The notes below the pieces were generated by a model, which did no database searches, was not told the origin of the DNA, and saw nothing but the letters and a program-made list of their open reading frames with translations. 5,983 nucleotides of DNA, from contig JACRBO010000845.1 in NCBI GenBank assembly GCA_016219235.1, positions 1 through 5,983 of the forward strand. Reading direction: 5' to 3'. This DNA comes from Chloroflexota bacterium (GTDB lineage Bacteria; Chloroflexota; Anaerolineae; Fen-1058). Both the position numbers and the translations under genes were made by a program. How positions within the stretch are numbered: position 1 is the first letter of the stretch; each line of letters starts with the position of its first letter. Of the stretch, positions 5,525 through 5,983 are shown one piece after another.

Positions 5525-5983
5525 TCAATGTTTTCTACGCTTCCACCACGCCGGTTTTTTCGCGGGCGGTTCTTCCTCGATCAGGCCGCTGATGAGCGGC
5601 TCCGCGATCGATTGGCGGCCGGCCACCGGGCGAATGAGCAAGCCTTCATCCTTCACGGCCACTGTCACCCGATCGCCGATCCTGGCCTGTTCGATCAGAT
5701 CGAGCGGCAGTTGCAGATGACCGCCCTCGTCGACGACGAGATATTCATCAAACACATGCGCCCCGTGCGTCACGGTGATGCCTGCCGTCAGCGCCGATTC
5801 CACATCGTCCACGCGGCGGATCGTCTCGCTGCTGATGCGGCCATCGCGGATGGTGACCACTCGATTGACCGCCCGCGCGATATGGGGATCGTGCGTGACG
5901 ATGAGCGTCGTCAGGCCGTAGCGTTCGTTCGTCTGCCGCAACAATTCAAGAATCTGCTGCGCCGTGGCCGAGTCTAATTCGCC
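5525..5983 (-). CDS. ABC transporter ATPase, C-terminal part, with fused AbrB-like domain (partial)
   Basis: The last 152 residues of a minus-strand gene cut by the right window edge; the visible frame opens in the D-loop GELDSAT, so Walker A, Q-loop, signature and Walker B lie outside. What remains of the ATPase includes the H-loop His31 in LIVTHD (27-32) and the VNRVVTIRDGRI strand (39-50) typical of LolD/MacB-type subunits. Its D-loop segment is nearly the same as that of the ATPase at 891-1613 (GELDSAT.QQI.EL in both), so the two are related. Instead of ending near residue 55, the chain continues about 100 residues. Residues about 79-119 have the pattern of a SpoVT/AbrB-type fold: Y-LVVDEGGHLQLP-LDLIEQARIGDRVTVAV-KDEGLLIRPV. 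A low-complexity tail follows with EEEPPAKKP and a basic end WWKRRKH. AbrB-type domains usually bind DNA as dimers; here a dimerisation or regulatory role on the ATPase is equally possible. UbiA starts 66 bases downstream. Confidence 0.9.
   Translation of the reverse strand, partial: GELDSATAQQILELLRQTNERYGLTTLIVTHDPHIARAVNRVVTIRDGRISSETIRRVDDVESALTAGITVTHGAHVFDEYLVVDEGGHLQLPLDLIEQARIGDRVTVAVKDEGLLIRPVAGRQSIAEPLISGLIEEEPPAKKPAWWKRRKH

Noticed and set aside
5207..5977. A long plus-strand frame opposite the UbiA and ATPase-AbrB genes.
   Set aside because: It has no recognisable domain or ribosome binding site, and it runs antisense to two genes with clear family motifs.

Overview
The window looks like a chromosomal piece of a GC-rich bacterium, most likely a member of the Chloroflexota. 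That placement is an inference. It rests on the very large lipoprotein with an 'ATPAAGATPAA'-type linker after the lipobox, the C-rich/G-rich double-hairpin repeat of a kind I associate with Chloroflexota genomes, and the mix of LolD/MacB-type ABC ATPases with an AbrB-like tail. No rRNA, tRNA, transposase, CRISPR array or phage module was found.

Layout from left to right: a short leader with a weak hairpin (1-20); a small plus-strand gene (163-462) for a 99-residue protein resembling the DUF6582 family, with a strong ribosome binding site; a 428-base gap without a convincing gene (463-890) that holds a long imperfect hairpin (479-560), a perfect 13-bp stem-loop that probably ends transcription from both sides (607-641) and two adjacent short palindromes (762-778, 781-799). 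All remaining genes lie on the minus strand and are transcribed right to left: the C-terminal part of an ABC ATPase with a fused AbrB-like domain (5525-5983, cut by the window edge), a UbiA-type membrane prenyltransferase (4550-5458), a 902-residue lipoprotein made of two tandem family-1 solute-binding domains (1788-4496), a double-hairpin repeat (1675-1787), and a complete LolD/MacB-type ABC ATPase (891-1613).

The minus-strand genes are close enough for at least UbiA and the solute-binding lipoprotein to share a transcript (53 bases between them), although each has its own good Shine-Dalgarno sequence. The two ATPases belong to the class that normally works with FtsX/MacB-like permeases in export or envelope remodelling, not with sugar importers. 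No permease of either kind is in the window. The solute-binding lipoprotein therefore has no visible import partner here, and the functional link between the genes is open.

The most unusual items are the internally duplicated solute-binding lipoprotein, the ATPase-AbrB fusion, and a UbiA protein whose second Asp motif is textbook but whose first is rearranged. I did not see a clearly new multi-gene system.
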